NCBI RefSeq assembly: GCF_900114085.1
Contig: NZ_FORU01000012.1
Coordinates: 1-64,000, forward strand
DNA: 64,000 nt
Direction of reading: 5' to 3'
From: Myroides guanonis
GTDB taxonomy: Bacteria > Bacteroidota > Bacteroidia > Flavobacteriales > Flavobacteriaceae
The translations under genes were made by a program, and so were the position numbers. Positions 9,443 to 18,045 of this stretch are shown in pieces; the stretch's first letter is position 1; each line of letters opens with the position of its first letter. Under the pieces are notes generated by a model that did not search any database, was not told the DNA's origin, and was given only the letters and a program-made list of their open reading frames with translations.

Positions 9443-9450
9443 TATCTTTG
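9443..9450 (+). promoter_or_regulatory. Possible -7 promoter box for polA
   Basis: TATCTTTG matches TAnnTTTG and lies 32 nt before the polA ATG. No TTG is found at the right distance upstream, so support is partial. Confidence 0.35.
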
Positions 9451-9482
9451 AAAATCCATTTTGAACATAATAAAACAGACTT

Positions 9483-12305
9483 ATGGCCGAACAAAAACGT
9501 TTATTTCTCCTTGATGCTTATGCTCTAATTTTTAGAGGTTATTATGCATTCATTAAAAACCCAAGAATTAATTCAAAAGGTTTAGACACATCTGCTGTAT
9601 TAGGATTTATGAATTCACTTTTAGATGTAATAAAAAGAGAAAATCCCGACCATCTAGCAGTAGCTTTCGATAAAGGTGGTAGTGATTTGAGAAATGAACT
9701 CTTTCCAACCTATAAGGCAAATAGAGATGAGACTCCAGAAGCTATTAAAGTAGCCATTCCTTACATCAAACAGCTCTTAGAAGCTATGCATATTCCTATC
9801 ATCGAAGTAGCTGGATTTGAAGCCGACGATTTGATAGGTACTCTTTCAAAACAAGCTGAAAAAGAAGGGTTTCAAGTATTCATGGTTACTCCTGATAAAG
9901 ATTTCGCTCAATTGGTCTCCGAAAACATCTTCATGTACAAACCAGCTCGTATGGGGAACGGTATAGAAATATGGGGAGTACCTGAAGTAAAAGAAAAATT
10001 TGAAGTAGAACACCCAGACCAAGTAATAGACTTTCTTGGGATGATGGGGGATGCGGTTGACAATATTCCGGGAATACCAGGTGTAGGGGAAAAAACCGCA
10101 AAGAAGTTCATCAATCAATACGGTTCAATGGAAAACCTTTTTGCACACTCACATGAGCTAAAGGGCAAAATGAAAGAAAACGTTGAAAGCAACGTTGAAC
10201 TAGGTCTTCTGTCAAAAAGATTAGCGACTATACTTTTAGACTGCCCAGTAACCTTCTGCTCTAAAAATTTTGAATTAGAAAAGCCAGATGTTGAAAAATC
10301 AGATGCGCTATTCGTAGAATTAGAATTCAGACGAATGAAAGAGCAGTTCGACAAGATATTTTCAGACAATCAAAAAGAAGAACCTACACCTACCAAAAAA
10401 CCTACTGTCACAGAAGAAAATCAGTTTTCTCTCTTTGAAACCCCATTAGGTTCAGATGTAGACACCGGAAACACATCTAACTCCTACTATTCAAACCTTC
10501 AAAACACCAAACATCTCTATCAATTAGTTGATGGAAATCTTGGAATAAAATTACTAATAAGCAATCTTCGAAATCAAAAGAGTATCTGCTTTGATACCGA
10601 AACCACAGATCTAAATCCTCTCCACGCTACTCTAGTTGGTATTGCATTTTCTTATGAAAAAGGAGAAGCTTTTTACGTTCCCTTTCCAGAAAATCAAGAA
10701 GAAGCGCAGGCACTTATCAACCAATTCAAAGACATTTTTGAATCAGAAGAAATAGAGAAAATAGGTCAGAATTTAAAATATGACATTAAAGTACTGAAAC
10801 AATATCAAATCGAAGTCAAAGGACCTTTATTTGACACTATGATAGCGCATTATCTAATAAATCCAGATATGCGTCACAACATGGATGTTTTAGCAGAGAC
10901 TTATTTGAAATACACCCCTCAACCTATTGAGGATTTGATAGGTAAAAAAGGAAAGAATCAAATTACCATGCGTGAGGTAGAACCTCAATTAGTAAAAGAA
11001 TACGCAGGAGAAGACACAGACATTACTCTACAACTCAAATATGTATTCGAACCAGAACTGGATAAAACAGCCACACGAAAACTCTTTGACGAAATAGAAA
11101 TTCCTTTAGTTTCTGTTTTAGCTTCTATGGAAAGCGAAGGAATACGAGTGGACGTAGATTTCTTAAATCAACTTTCCCACAAACTAACCGAAGACATTAA
11201 AAACCTTGAGGAAGGAATCTATGAAGAAGCAGGTGAACAATTCAATTTAGCATCGCCGAAACAACTAGGAGATATACTTTTTGATAAATTAAAAATAGGA
11301 GGAACAAAACCTAAAAAAACAAAAACTGGACAATACGCAACAGGAGAAGAAGTATTGAGTTATCTTTCAGAAGAACATCAAATAGTTCGAAACATTTTGG
11401 AATGGCGTCAATTAGTAAAGCTACAAAACACCTATGTTGAAGCTTTACCAAAACAAATCGACCCCAAAACGAAACGAATCCATACCGAGTATATGCAAGC
11501 AGTTGCCGCAACAGGTCGCCTGAGCTCCAACAACCCCAACCTGCAAAACATACCGATTAGAACAGAAAGAGGCAGGCAAGTTCGAAAAGCATTTATAGCC
11601 AAAGACGAAAATTACGTATTGATGGCTGCCGATTATTCTCAAATAGAGTTGCGCATTATAGCCGCTTTAAGCCAAGAACCTAACATGATAGGAGCCTTTC
11701 AGCGCGGAGAAGATATTCACCGTTCTACAGCCTCTAAAGTATTTAACGTGCCACTAGAAGAGGTTACTAAAGAACAACGAAGCCATGCTAAAACGGTAAA
11801 TTTCGGAATTATTTACGGAGTCTCTGCTTTTGGATTAAGCAATCAAACAAATTTGAGTCGAGCAGAAAGCAAAGAACTCATTGATGCATATTATCAAACC
11901 TATCCTAAACTAAAAGATTATATTCAAGAACAAATTAATTTAGCAGGAGACAAAGGATATGTACAAACAGTTTCAGGAAGAAGACGTTATTTAAAAGATA
12001 TCCATTCTCAAAACGCAATGGTTAGAGGTGGAGCAGAACGAAATGCCATCAACGCACCTATTCAAGGAAGTGCTGCCGACATCATCAAAATTGCAATGAT
12101 TCGCATTCACAAAAGACTGACTGAAGAAAACTGGCAATCTAAAATGCTACTTCAAGTACACGATGAGTTGGTTTTCGATGCTCACAAAGACGAGCTCGAA
12201 AACTTAAAGACCATGGTGAAACACGAAATGGAAAATGCTTTTATTCTAGATGTCCCCCTAACGGTAGATCTAGGAGTTGGAGACAATTGGCTGGAAGCAC
12301 ATTAA
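9483..12305 (+). CDS. polA: DNA polymerase I
   Basis: A 940-aa family A polymerase for Okazaki fragment processing and repair. The N-terminal 5'-3' exonuclease (about 1-300) has DAYALIFRGYYAF, GFEADDLIGTL and GDAVDNIPGIPGVGEKTA. The proofreading 3'-5' exonuclease appears active: D371-T-E373, NLKYDIKVL and YAGEDTD are all present. The polymerase domain holds motif A (MAADYSQIELRI), motif B (RSHAKTVNFGIIYG) and motif C (VHDE, residues 892-895). It is monocistronic, with a terminator about 30 nt after the stop. Confidence 0.97.
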   Translation: MAEQKRLFLLDAYALIFRGYYAFIKNPRINSKGLDTSAVLGFMNSLLDVIKRENPDHLAVAFDKGGSDLRNELFPTYKANRDETPEAIKVAIPYIKQLLEAMHIPIIEVAGFEADDLIGTLSKQAEKEGFQVFMVTPDKDFAQLVSENIFMYKPARMGNGIEIWGVPEVKEKFEVEHPDQVIDFLGMMGDAVDNIPGIPGVGEKTAKKFINQYGSMENLFAHSHELKGKMKENVESNVELGLLSKRLATILLDCPVTFCSKNFELEKPDVEKSDALFVELEFRRMKEQFDKIFSDNQKEEPTPTKKPTVTEENQFSLFETPLGSDVDTGNTSNSYYSNLQNTKHLYQLVDGNLGIKLLISNLRNQKSICFDTETTDLNPLHATLVGIAFSYEKGEAFYVPFPENQEEAQALINQFKDIFESEEIEKIGQNLKYDIKVLKQYQIEVKGPLFDTMIAHYLINPDMRHNMDVLAETYLKYTPQPIEDLIGKKGKNQITMREVEPQLVKEYAGEDTDITLQLKYVFEPELDKTATRKLFDEIEIPLVSVLASMESEGIRVDVDFLNQLSHKLTEDIKNLEEGIYEEAGEQFNLASPKQLGDILFDKLKIGGTKPKKTKTGQYATGEEVLSYLSEEHQIVRNILEWRQLVKLQNTYVEALPKQIDPKTKRIHTEYMQAVAATGRLSSNNPNLQNIPIRTERGRQVRKAFIAKDENYVLMAADYSQIELRIIAALSQEPNMIGAFQRGEDIHRSTASKVFNVPLEEVTKEQRSHAKTVNFGIIYGVSAFGLSNQTNLSRAESKELIDAYYQTYPKLKDYIQEQINLAGDKGYVQTVSGRRRYLKDIHSQNAMVRGGAERNAINAPIQGSAADIIKIAMIRIHKRLTEENWQSKMLLQVHDELVFDAHKDELENLKTMVKHEMENAFILDVPLTVDLGVGDNWLEAH

Positions 12306-12336
12306 TTAAACCGTTTTTCTACTATAAAATCAAAGA

Positions 12337-12371
12337 AGAGGCTATCTAAACACAGATAGCCTCTTTTTTTT
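12337..12371 (+). terminator. polA terminator
   Basis: The inverted repeat AGAGGCTATCT (12337-12347) and AGATAGCCTCT (12354-12364) has a 6-nt loop and is followed by a T tract. Confidence 0.92.
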
Positions 12372-12503
12372 ATACTCATCTTGAATTCTATTTTATTGAT
12401 ATTCAAGATGAAGATAAAAAGGAAACCTTCTAACACAAAGACTTAAAACCTTCAAGGTATAATAATAAATAAAAAAACAAATCCACACTTGAATAACTTC
12501 GAG

Positions 12504-12582
12504 GTGCATCTATATTCCATCTATAGTGCATCTATACTCCATCTATAGATTAGGGGGTTTTTATAGATAAAGTATAGATGCA
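12504..12582. repeat. Two 22-nt tandem repeats forming part of a long inverted repeat
   Basis: Two adjacent 22-nt units (12504-12525 and 12526-12547) differ by one base. The second unit continues into a mirror arm: TGCATCTATAC (12527-12537) pairs with GTATAGATGCA (12572-12582), and ATCTATA (12541-12547) pairs with TATAGAT (12562-12568). Two mismatches separate the arms and a 14-nt G-rich loop closes them. No T tract follows, so it is not an ordinary terminator. The rest of the 12372-12720 gap holds no gene I can see. Confidence 0.7.
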
Positions 12583-12720
12583 TTACAGATAAAGTACAAA
12601 TACAAACAATAGAAGTCACACACAAAATAACTCCATTAAAGAACTAAGGAGCATAAGCCTATACGAGATAAAAGAATATAATCAAAATGGTCGAAGGATT
12701 AAGATAATGCAGAATGAGAT

Positions 12721-12766
12721 AAAAAAAGGAAAGCCTATCTATTTATAGATAGGCTTTCCTTTTTTT
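12721..12766. terminator. Bidirectional terminator
   Basis: GGAAAGCCTATCT (12728-12740) and AGATAGGCTTTCC (12747-12759) form a 13-bp stem flanked by A7 and T7. It closes the minus-strand gene that ends at 12780 and could stop transcription from the left as well. Confidence 0.9.
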
Positions 12767-12779
12767 ATACTTTAATACG

Positions 12780-13058
12780 CTATAAAAATAGTACACCTAA
12801 AATACCCAAAAAACAAATTCCAACGTAGGTAATACCTTTCTTAAAGCCAACTTCTTTTCTGAGAATATACATCACCCAAAGAATAGGCATCGCTGCTAAA
12901 CACAAAAGCAAAGGCAACCATGTCAATTCATAAAGAGCTCCAATTAAGGCATATTCATAAATCCCACCATCGATAGACACTGCTACTATCTTATATAACC
13001 CTATTAGTAAAACTATCACCAAAGTAGCACTGGGCAAATATTTTTTAAAATCCTTCAT
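12780..13058 (-). CDS. Small integral membrane protein, unknown function
   Basis: A 92-aa protein not matched to a named family. Three hydrophobic stretches suggest three membrane helices: LPSATLVIVLLIGLYKIVAV, LTWLPLLLCLAAMPILWVMYIL and GITYVGICFLGILGVLFL. A basic Lys-rich segment lies between the last two. It is monocistronic, with a terminator directly after its stop. Expression and function cannot be inferred from context. Confidence 0.7.
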   Translation of the reverse strand: MKDFKKYLPSATLVIVLLIGLYKIVAVSIDGGIYEYALIGALYELTWLPLLLCLAAMPILWVMYILRKEVGFKKGITYVGICFLGILGVLFL

Positions 13059-13176
13059 AGTCTTGTTTATAAGTATTAATCAAATATAGACAAAAACTCC
13101 AAACAGTGACACATTAAAATTCTTCTCTTAATTTAAATAACATCTTAATAACTACAAATTTTTATCGCAGTCAACT

Positions 13177-13323
13177 ATGAAAAAAACCAACAAAACACTA
13201 CTACTCGCCTTAATTCCGGTAAACATTCTTTGGGGAGTCCATTTTCACAATCAATCGTTATTTGAAGCTTTAATTTTTAGTTTGGTATTTTCAGTATCTA
13301 TAGGTAGCCTATTTAATCTTTGA
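13177..13323 (+). CDS. Possible 48-aa hydrophobic small protein
   Basis: An ORF of 48 codons from ATG 13177 to TGA 13323. It starts MKKTNKTLLLALIPVNILWG and has a second hydrophobic stretch (ALIFSLVFSVSIGSLF), so it could be a small one- or two-helix membrane protein. No family is recognised. It stands alone in a 720-bp gap with no obvious promoter or terminator. It is reported because length, Lys-rich start and hydrophobic pattern look protein-like, but it may be chance. Confidence 0.4.
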   Translation: MKKTNKTLLLALIPVNILWGVHFHNQSLFEALIFSLVFSVSIGSLFNL

Positions 13324-13700
13324 ACATCAAAATAGGAAAACCGAATAACAAACAACAACCTATTGTGAAATCAGATTACATTGCCAAACTAAAACCTACT
13401 TCAACATTACACTCGTAGGAGGATTAAAATCAGTCATTAAAAAACACCTAGACAACTATAACACAGTATATTATGAAAAAATATTTTACTTAACTTCAGA
13501 TAAGCCTCGTATCATCTACTGATTCCATTAGAAAATAGGCAGCTTTATGAGCCCGACCTATAAGATTTAATAACTCAATCTCAAATCCTTCAAAAAAATC
13601 CATCTTAGCAAATATCAAAAAGAAACTAATGAGTTATCAAAAAACTAAATCGACATTCAATCACCTAAACATCAATAAGTTTAAAAAAACTCACAGACTT
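13324..13700. other. Non-coding gap before the ribosomal protein operon
   Basis: No convincing ORF, RNA or repeat was recognised here. It ends at the rplM promoter. Confidence 0.4.
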
Positions 13701-13701
13701 T

Positions 13702-13731
13702 TTGTATAGTAAATAATTAATTGTACTTTTG
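13702..13731 (+). promoter_or_regulatory. Strong promoter of rplM-rpsI
   Basis: TTG (13702-13704, within TTTG), 19 nt, then TACTTTTG (13724-13731) is an excellent match to the Bacteroidota promoter. Transcription would start near 13737, giving a leader of about 40 nt. Confidence 0.75.
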
Positions 13732-13778
13732 CACTCCCTTTATTGGGAATGGAATGTTTAATTAAATAATAATTTATT

Positions 13779-14234
13779 GTGGAAAGTTTAAGCTACAAGA
13801 CAGTATCAGCTAACAAAGCAACAGTTCAAAAAGAATGGTTGGTTGTAGACGCTGAAGGCCAAAATTTGGGTCGTCTTGCTTCTAAAGTGGCAACACTATT
13901 AAGAGGTAAACACAAAACAAATTACACGCCGCACGTAGACTGTGGAGACAACGTAATCGTTATCAACTCAGAAAAAATCAACCTTACAGGTAACAAATTG
14001 GAGGATAAAACATATATCCGCCACACAGGTTATCCAGGAGGACAAAGAGAATTAACTGCTAAAGTAATGCAACAAAAAAACCCTGCATTATTAATTGAAA
14101 AAGCAGTAAAAGGGATGTTGCCTAAAAACAAATTAGGAGCACAATTATTCCGCAACCTAAATGTAAATGTAGGTGCTGAGCACAAACACGCAGCTCAACA
14201 ACCTAAAACCGTTAATTTAAACGAAGTTAAGTAA
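13779..14234 (+). CDS. rplM: 50S ribosomal protein L13
   Basis: A 151-aa large-subunit protein with the L13 signatures WLVVDAEGQNLGRLASKVATLLRGKHK, GDNVIVINSEKI and KAVKGMLPKNKLG. The start appears to be GTG at 13779 (MESLSYKTVSANKATV); no closer ATG fits the conserved N-terminus. Its stop overlaps the rpsI start (TAATG), the usual L13-S9 pairing, so the two are translated as a unit. Confidence 0.97.
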   Translation: MESLSYKTVSANKATVQKEWLVVDAEGQNLGRLASKVATLLRGKHKTNYTPHVDCGDNVIVINSEKINLTGNKLEDKTYIRHTGYPGGQRELTAKVMQQKNPALLIEKAVKGMLPKNKLGAQLFRNLNVNVGAEHKHAAQQPKTVNLNEVK

Positions 14235-14620
14235 TGGGAGTTATTCACAAAATCGGTAGAAGAAAAACCGCTGTTGCTCGTGTTTATGTTTCAGAAGGAA
14301 CAGGAAACATCACAGTAAACAAAAAAGAATTCAAAACTTACTTCCCTACAGGTACTTTACAATACAAAGTTTTACAACCACTTTCATTAACTGAAAACGT
14401 TGATAACTATGATATTAAAGTAAATGTATACGGAGGAGGTTCAACTGGTCAAGCAGAAGCTGTACGTATGGCTATTGCTAGAGCAATGTGTGAAATTGAC
14501 GTAGAATACAGAGGTATTCTTAAACCAGAAGGCTTATTGACTCGTGACCCTAGAATGGTTGAGCGTAAGAAATTTGGTCAGAAGAAAGCTCGTAAGAGAT
14601 TCCAATTCTCTAAACGTTAA
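14234..14620 (+). CDS. rpsI: 30S ribosomal protein S9
   Basis: A 128-aa small-subunit protein. IGRRKTAVARVYVSEG at the N-terminus and the basic tail DPRMVERKKFGQKKARKRFQFSKR, whose end reaches toward the P-site tRNA in known ribosomes, are diagnostic. The start overlaps the rplM stop. No terminator is visible before the rpsB leader, so read-through into rpsB is possible. Confidence 0.97.
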   Translation: MGVIHKIGRRKTAVARVYVSEGTGNITVNKKEFKTYFPTGTLQYKVLQPLSLTENVDNYDIKVNVYGGGSTGQAEAVRMAIARAMCEIDVEYRGILKPEGLLTRDPRMVERKKFGQKKARKRFQFSKR

Positions 14621-14655
14621 TTTTTATATTTTATTAAAAAACCTGAGTTTTTGTT

Positions 14656-14720
14656 GCTCGCTTGCTGAGGCAAGAAGTAGTTTAGCATCTAAATGGTTAG
14701 GACCGAGACAATCGCTACTT
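14656..14720 (+). ncRNA. Candidate structured leader RNA upstream of rpsB
   Basis: The 138-nt gap between rpsI and rpsB holds a compact set of nested pairings. CTTGC (14661-14665) pairs with GCAAG (14670-14674). AAGTAG (14675-14680) closes with CTACTT (14715-14720). Inside that, TTTAG (14681-14685) pairs with CTAAA (14689-14693) and GGT (14695-14697) with ACC (14702-14704). CTCG (14657-14660) could pair with CGAG (14704-14707) as an alternative or pseudoknot. A leader bound by S2 for feedback control would fit, but the fold is by eye and no known Rfam family is claimed. Confidence 0.4.
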
Positions 14721-14758
14721 AATTATTGCTAATACAACAGAACGTAAACTATTAGAAA

Positions 14759-15526
14759 ATGGCAAACAAAGTAGAAGTTAAAGAATTACTAGAAGCAGGT
14801 GTTCATTTCGGACACATGACTAGAAAATGGGACCCAAACATGGCTCCTTACATCTATATGGAGCGTAATGGTATTCACATTATCAATCTATATAAAACAG
14901 CAGCGAAAATTGAAGAAGCTAATGAAGCTTTGAAAAAAATCGTTGCATCTGGTAGAAAGATCCTTTTCGTAGCTACCAAAAAACAAGCTAAAGACATCGT
15001 AGCTGAAAAAGCAGCTGCGGCAAATATGCCTTACATCACTGAAAGATGGCCAGGTGGTATGTTGACTAACTTCGTTACTATTCGTAAAGCTGTTAAAAAA
15101 ATGGCTTCTATCGACAGAATGAAAAAAGACGGTACATTTTTGACTCTTTCTAAGAAAGAGCGTTTACAAGTTGACCGTTTACGTGCGAAATTAGAGAAGA
15201 ACTTAGGTTCTATTGCTGACATGACTCGTCTACCAGCAGCTCTATTCGTTGTAGATATTAAAGCAGAACACATCGCGATTAAAGAAGCTCAGAAATTAAA
15301 CATTCCAATTTTCGCTATGGTAGATACCAACTCGGATCCACGCCAAGTTGACTATGTTATCCCAGCAAATGATGATGCTTCTAAATCAATTGATAAAATT
15401 TTATCTTTAGTAACAAGCGCTATTATCGAAGGACATTCTGAAAGAAAGTCTGAAAAAGATGAAGCAGCTCCTGCTACACCAGCTGCTCCAGCTGCACAAA
15501 CAGAAGTGAAAGCTACTGAAGAATAA
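14759..15526 (+). CDS. rpsB: 30S ribosomal protein S2
   Basis: A 255-aa small-subunit protein with the S2 motifs LLEAGVHFGHMTRKWDP, YIYMERNGIHIINL, ITERWPGGMLTNF and IPIFAMVDTNSDP. The C-terminal tail is rich in Ala and Pro (AAPATPAAPAAQ), a common disordered extension. It is followed by tsf, the standard S2-EF-Ts arrangement, with a long-loop terminator-like hairpin between them that could attenuate tsf. Confidence 0.97.
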   Translation: MANKVEVKELLEAGVHFGHMTRKWDPNMAPYIYMERNGIHIINLYKTAAKIEEANEALKKIVASGRKILFVATKKQAKDIVAEKAAAANMPYITERWPGGMLTNFVTIRKAVKKMASIDRMKKDGTFLTLSKKERLQVDRLRAKLEKNLGSIADMTRLPAALFVVDIKAEHIAIKEAQKLNIPIFAMVDTNSDPRQVDYVIPANDDASKSIDKILSLVTSAIIEGHSERKSEKDEAAPATPAAPAAQTEVKATEE

Positions 15527-15543
15527 TAATTTAACAATACCAT

Positions 15544-15602
15544 AAAGTCGTTATTCTGATGGATGTTTACTTTTGTTTACACTATCGATAACGACTTTTT
15601 TT
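15544..15602 (+). terminator. Terminator or attenuator between rpsB and tsf
   Basis: AAAGTCGTTAT (15544-15554) and ATAACGACTTT (15588-15598) form an 11-bp stem followed by Ts. The 33-nt loop contains TACTTTTG (15568-15575), which matches a -7 promoter box. tsf could thus be partly uncoupled from rpsB and started from inside the loop. No TTG is found at the right distance. Confidence 0.65.
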
Positions 15603-15625
15603 ATTAACTTTTAAAAACTTTTAAA

Positions 15626-16591
15626 ATGGCAAATATTACTGCTGCAGATGTAAATAAACTAAGACAGCTTACTGGAGCTGGAATGATGGACTGCAAAAAA
15701 GCTTTAGTTGAAGCTGAGGGAGATTTCGATTCAGCAATTGACTACCTACGTAAAAAAGGACAAAAAGTTGCTGCTAATCGTTCTGACAGAGAATCTTCTG
15801 AAGGAGCTGCTGTTGCTGCTATTAACGCTGATAAAACTAGAGGAGTTGTTATTTCTTTAAACTGTGAAACTGACTTCGTTGGTAAAAATGAAGGTTTTAT
15901 TACTTTAGCTAATGAACTTGCTCAAATCGCTTTAAACTTTGACAACAAAGAAGATTTCTTAGCTGCTAAATATAATGACACTATGACTGTTGCTGATAAA
16001 TGTATCGAGCAAACAGGTGTAATCGGTGAGAAAATTGAAATTGGTTCTTTCGAAGTTCTTGAAGGTGCTTTCATTGGTTCATACATTCACGGTAACAAAA
16101 TTGCTGCTATCGTTGCATTATCTGCTCCTATTGAAAAAGCTGAAGAATTAGGAAAAGACATCTCTATGCAAATTGCATCAATGGGTGCTGATACTCTTTC
16201 TTACAAAGATTTTTCTCCAGAATTCGTTGCTAACGAAACTGAAGCTCGTATTGCTGTTATAGCAAAAGATAACGAAGAATTAGCTCGTTTAGGTAAACCA
16301 CTTAAAAACGTACCTCAATATATCTCTTACTCTCAGTTAACCGAAGAAGCTTTGAAACAAGCTGAAGAAGACGCGAAAGCTGAATTGAGAGCTGAAGGAA
16401 AACCAGAAGCTATTTGGGACAGAATTCTTCCTGGAAAAATTCAACGTTTCATTAGCGACAACACTTCTTTAGACCAAGAAAAAGCTTTGTTAGATCAAAA
16501 CTTTATCAAAGACGAATCTAAAAAAGTGGCTGACCACGTAAAATCTTTCGGTGTTGAAATCACTGGATTCAAAAGAGCTACTTTAGGTTAA
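15626..16591 (+). CDS. tsf: Elongation factor Ts
   Basis: The nucleotide exchange factor for EF-Tu, 321 aa. The N-terminal UBA-like domain has VNKLRQLTGAGMMDCKKALVEAEGDFD. The core has the conserved VISLNCETDFVGKNEGF and QIASMGADTLSYKDF, and the C-terminal region has ILPGKIQRFISDN. A strong terminator follows 25 nt after the stop. Confidence 0.97.
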   Translation: MANITAADVNKLRQLTGAGMMDCKKALVEAEGDFDSAIDYLRKKGQKVAANRSDRESSEGAAVAAINADKTRGVVISLNCETDFVGKNEGFITLANELAQIALNFDNKEDFLAAKYNDTMTVADKCIEQTGVIGEKIEIGSFEVLEGAFIGSYIHGNKIAAIVALSAPIEKAEELGKDISMQIASMGADTLSYKDFSPEFVANETEARIAVIAKDNEELARLGKPLKNVPQYISYSQLTEEALKQAEEDAKAELRAEGKPEAIWDRILPGKIQRFISDNTSLDQEKALLDQNFIKDESKKVADHVKSFGVEITGFKRATLG

Positions 16592-16616
16592 TCCCTAAGA
16601 GTCTTTACATATATTT

Positions 16617-16652
16617 AAGAGCCTTTTCAAATTGAAAAGGCTCTTTTTTTAT
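16617..16652 (+). terminator. tsf terminator
   Basis: AAGAGCCTTTTCAA (16617-16630) and TTGAAAAGGCTCTT (16632-16645) form a long stem followed by a T tract. Confidence 0.92.
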
Positions 16653-16693
16653 ATCCTAAAGAAACGAACTGCTTATTGTTAGAATCCTTTTTG

Positions 16694-16701
16694 TACTTTT
16701 G
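16694..16701 (+). promoter_or_regulatory. -7 promoter box of the symporter gene
   Basis: TACTTTTG matches TAnnTTTG, with a TTG at 16676-16678 slightly closer than usual (15 nt). The apparent TTG start codon at 16699 is part of this box, which moves the real start to the ATG pair at 16720/16723. Confidence 0.55.
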
Positions 16702-16719
16702 ACTGTTAATCAATTAACA

Positions 16720-17907
16720 ATGATGAAAGTATTAAAAAACAGTCTTCTCTTACAAATCATACTAGCCATAGTGCTAGGCACAATACTAGGCACATTACTT
16801 CCTCAAAGTATCGGTCGTATATTCGCTACATTCAATGACATTTTCAGTTCTTTTCTTGGATTTGCAATACCTCTAATAATTTTAGGACTAATTGTTCCTG
16901 CTATATCCAACCTTGGAAAAGAAGCAGGGAAATTATTAATTATTACAGCTGCAATCGCCTATGGATCAACCTTGTTTTCAGGTTTTATGACATACGGGGT
17001 TAGTATACAACTATTCCCCAAACTACTTTCTGGACAAAAAATAGAAGCAATAGGAGAAAACGCAAACAACCTCCTACCCTATTTCAACATTGCCATTCCT
17101 CCTATTTTAGACGTAATGAGCTCACTAGTAATTGCTTTCGTATTAGGAGTAGGTATAGCCAAAACACAATCAAAAACACTTGAAAAAGTTTTTTTAGATT
17201 TTGAAAAAATAATCCTACTCATTATCAACAAAGCTATTATTCCTTTCCTTCCTCTTTTTATTTTCGGAATTTTCCTAAACATGACCTATAGCGGACAAGT
17301 CTTTTTAGTACTCAATACTTTTGTAAAAATTATAGGGGTTATATTTGTTCTACATATATTCTTATTGGTTCTCCAATACGCAATTGCTGGTGCAATTGCT
17401 AACCGTAACCCTTTTAGCATGATGAAAACTATGTTTCCAGCATATGCTACTGCATTGGGAACACAATCATCAGCCGCAACTATTCCTATAACACTTAAAC
17501 AAACCTTAAAAAATAAAGTAAGCCCGAAAATAGCAGGCTTTGTAATTCCTCTTTGTGCAACTATTCACCTAGCAGGAAGTACACTTAAAATTGTTGCCTG
17601 TGTCATTGCACTCATGCTAATCCAAGGACAACCAATAGATTTCTTACAAATGACTGGATTCATCTGTATGTTGGGTATTGCAATGGTAGCTGCTCCAGGT
17701 GTACCAGGTGGAGCCATTATGGCTGCAATAGGAATTATTGGAAGCATGCTCGGTTTTGACGCTGCAAACCAAAGTTTAATGATTGCCCTTTATATAGCCA
17801 TGGACAGTTTTGGAACTGCTTGTAATGTGATGGGTGATGGAGCTATTGCAGTTATCGTAGATAAAATAGCCTCGAAAAAAGAAATAATTCAACAAGAAAA
17901 TACCTGA
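16720..17907 (+). CDS. Dicarboxylate/amino acid:cation symporter (DAACS family)
   Basis: A sodium- or proton-coupled importer of C4-dicarboxylates or amino acids such as glutamate or serine, about 395 aa. The first helix LLLQIILAIVLGTILGTLLP is typical. The re-entrant loop has the serine-rich signature ALGTQSSAATIPIT, and the substrate-binding helix has IAMDSFGTACNVMGDGAIAV. The start is ATG 16720, or 16723, because the upstream TTG lies in the promoter. It is monocistronic and followed by the methionine operon leader. Substrate assignment would need experiment. Confidence 0.88.
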   Translation: MMKVLKNSLLLQIILAIVLGTILGTLLPQSIGRIFATFNDIFSSFLGFAIPLIILGLIVPAISNLGKEAGKLLIITAAIAYGSTLFSGFMTYGVSIQLFPKLLSGQKIEAIGENANNLLPYFNIAIPPILDVMSSLVIAFVLGVGIAKTQSKTLEKVFLDFEKIILLIINKAIIPFLPLFIFGIFLNMTYSGQVFLVLNTFVKIIGVIFVLHIFLLVLQYAIAGAIANRNPFSMMKTMFPAYATALGTQSSAATIPITLKQTLKNKVSPKIAGFVIPLCATIHLAGSTLKIVACVIALMLIQGQPIDFLQMTGFICMLGIAMVAAPGVPGGAIMAAIGIIGSMLGFDAANQSLMIALYIAMDSFGTACNVMGDGAIAVIVDKIASKKEIIQQENT

Positions 17908-17995
17908 AAAAGGTTATTCTTAAGAATTAAAAACAAATTCAAACACCTCAAAACAAATAACTTACACATAAATTTAAAATTTATTAATATTTTAT

Positions 17996-18027
17996 TTGGA
18001 TTTATAAATAATTATTACGGACATTTG
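17996..18027 (+). promoter_or_regulatory. Probable promoter of the methionine operon
   Basis: TTG (17996-17998) and, 21 nt later, GACATTTG (18020-18027), which differs from TAnnTTTG only at the first base. The start of transcription would be near 18033, about 13 nt before the first leader-peptide ATG. Confidence 0.5.
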
Positions 18028-18045
18028 TACCAACAAAAAGAAACG

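Noticed and set aside
14544..14732. 62-aa ORF across the end of rpsI and the rpsB leader
   Set aside because: Half of it is a shadow of rpsI in another frame; no protein features and no start signal.
16699..16719. TTG at 16699 as start of the symporter
   Set aside because: It is inside TACTTTTG, a -7 box; ATG 16720/16723 gives the expected N-terminus.
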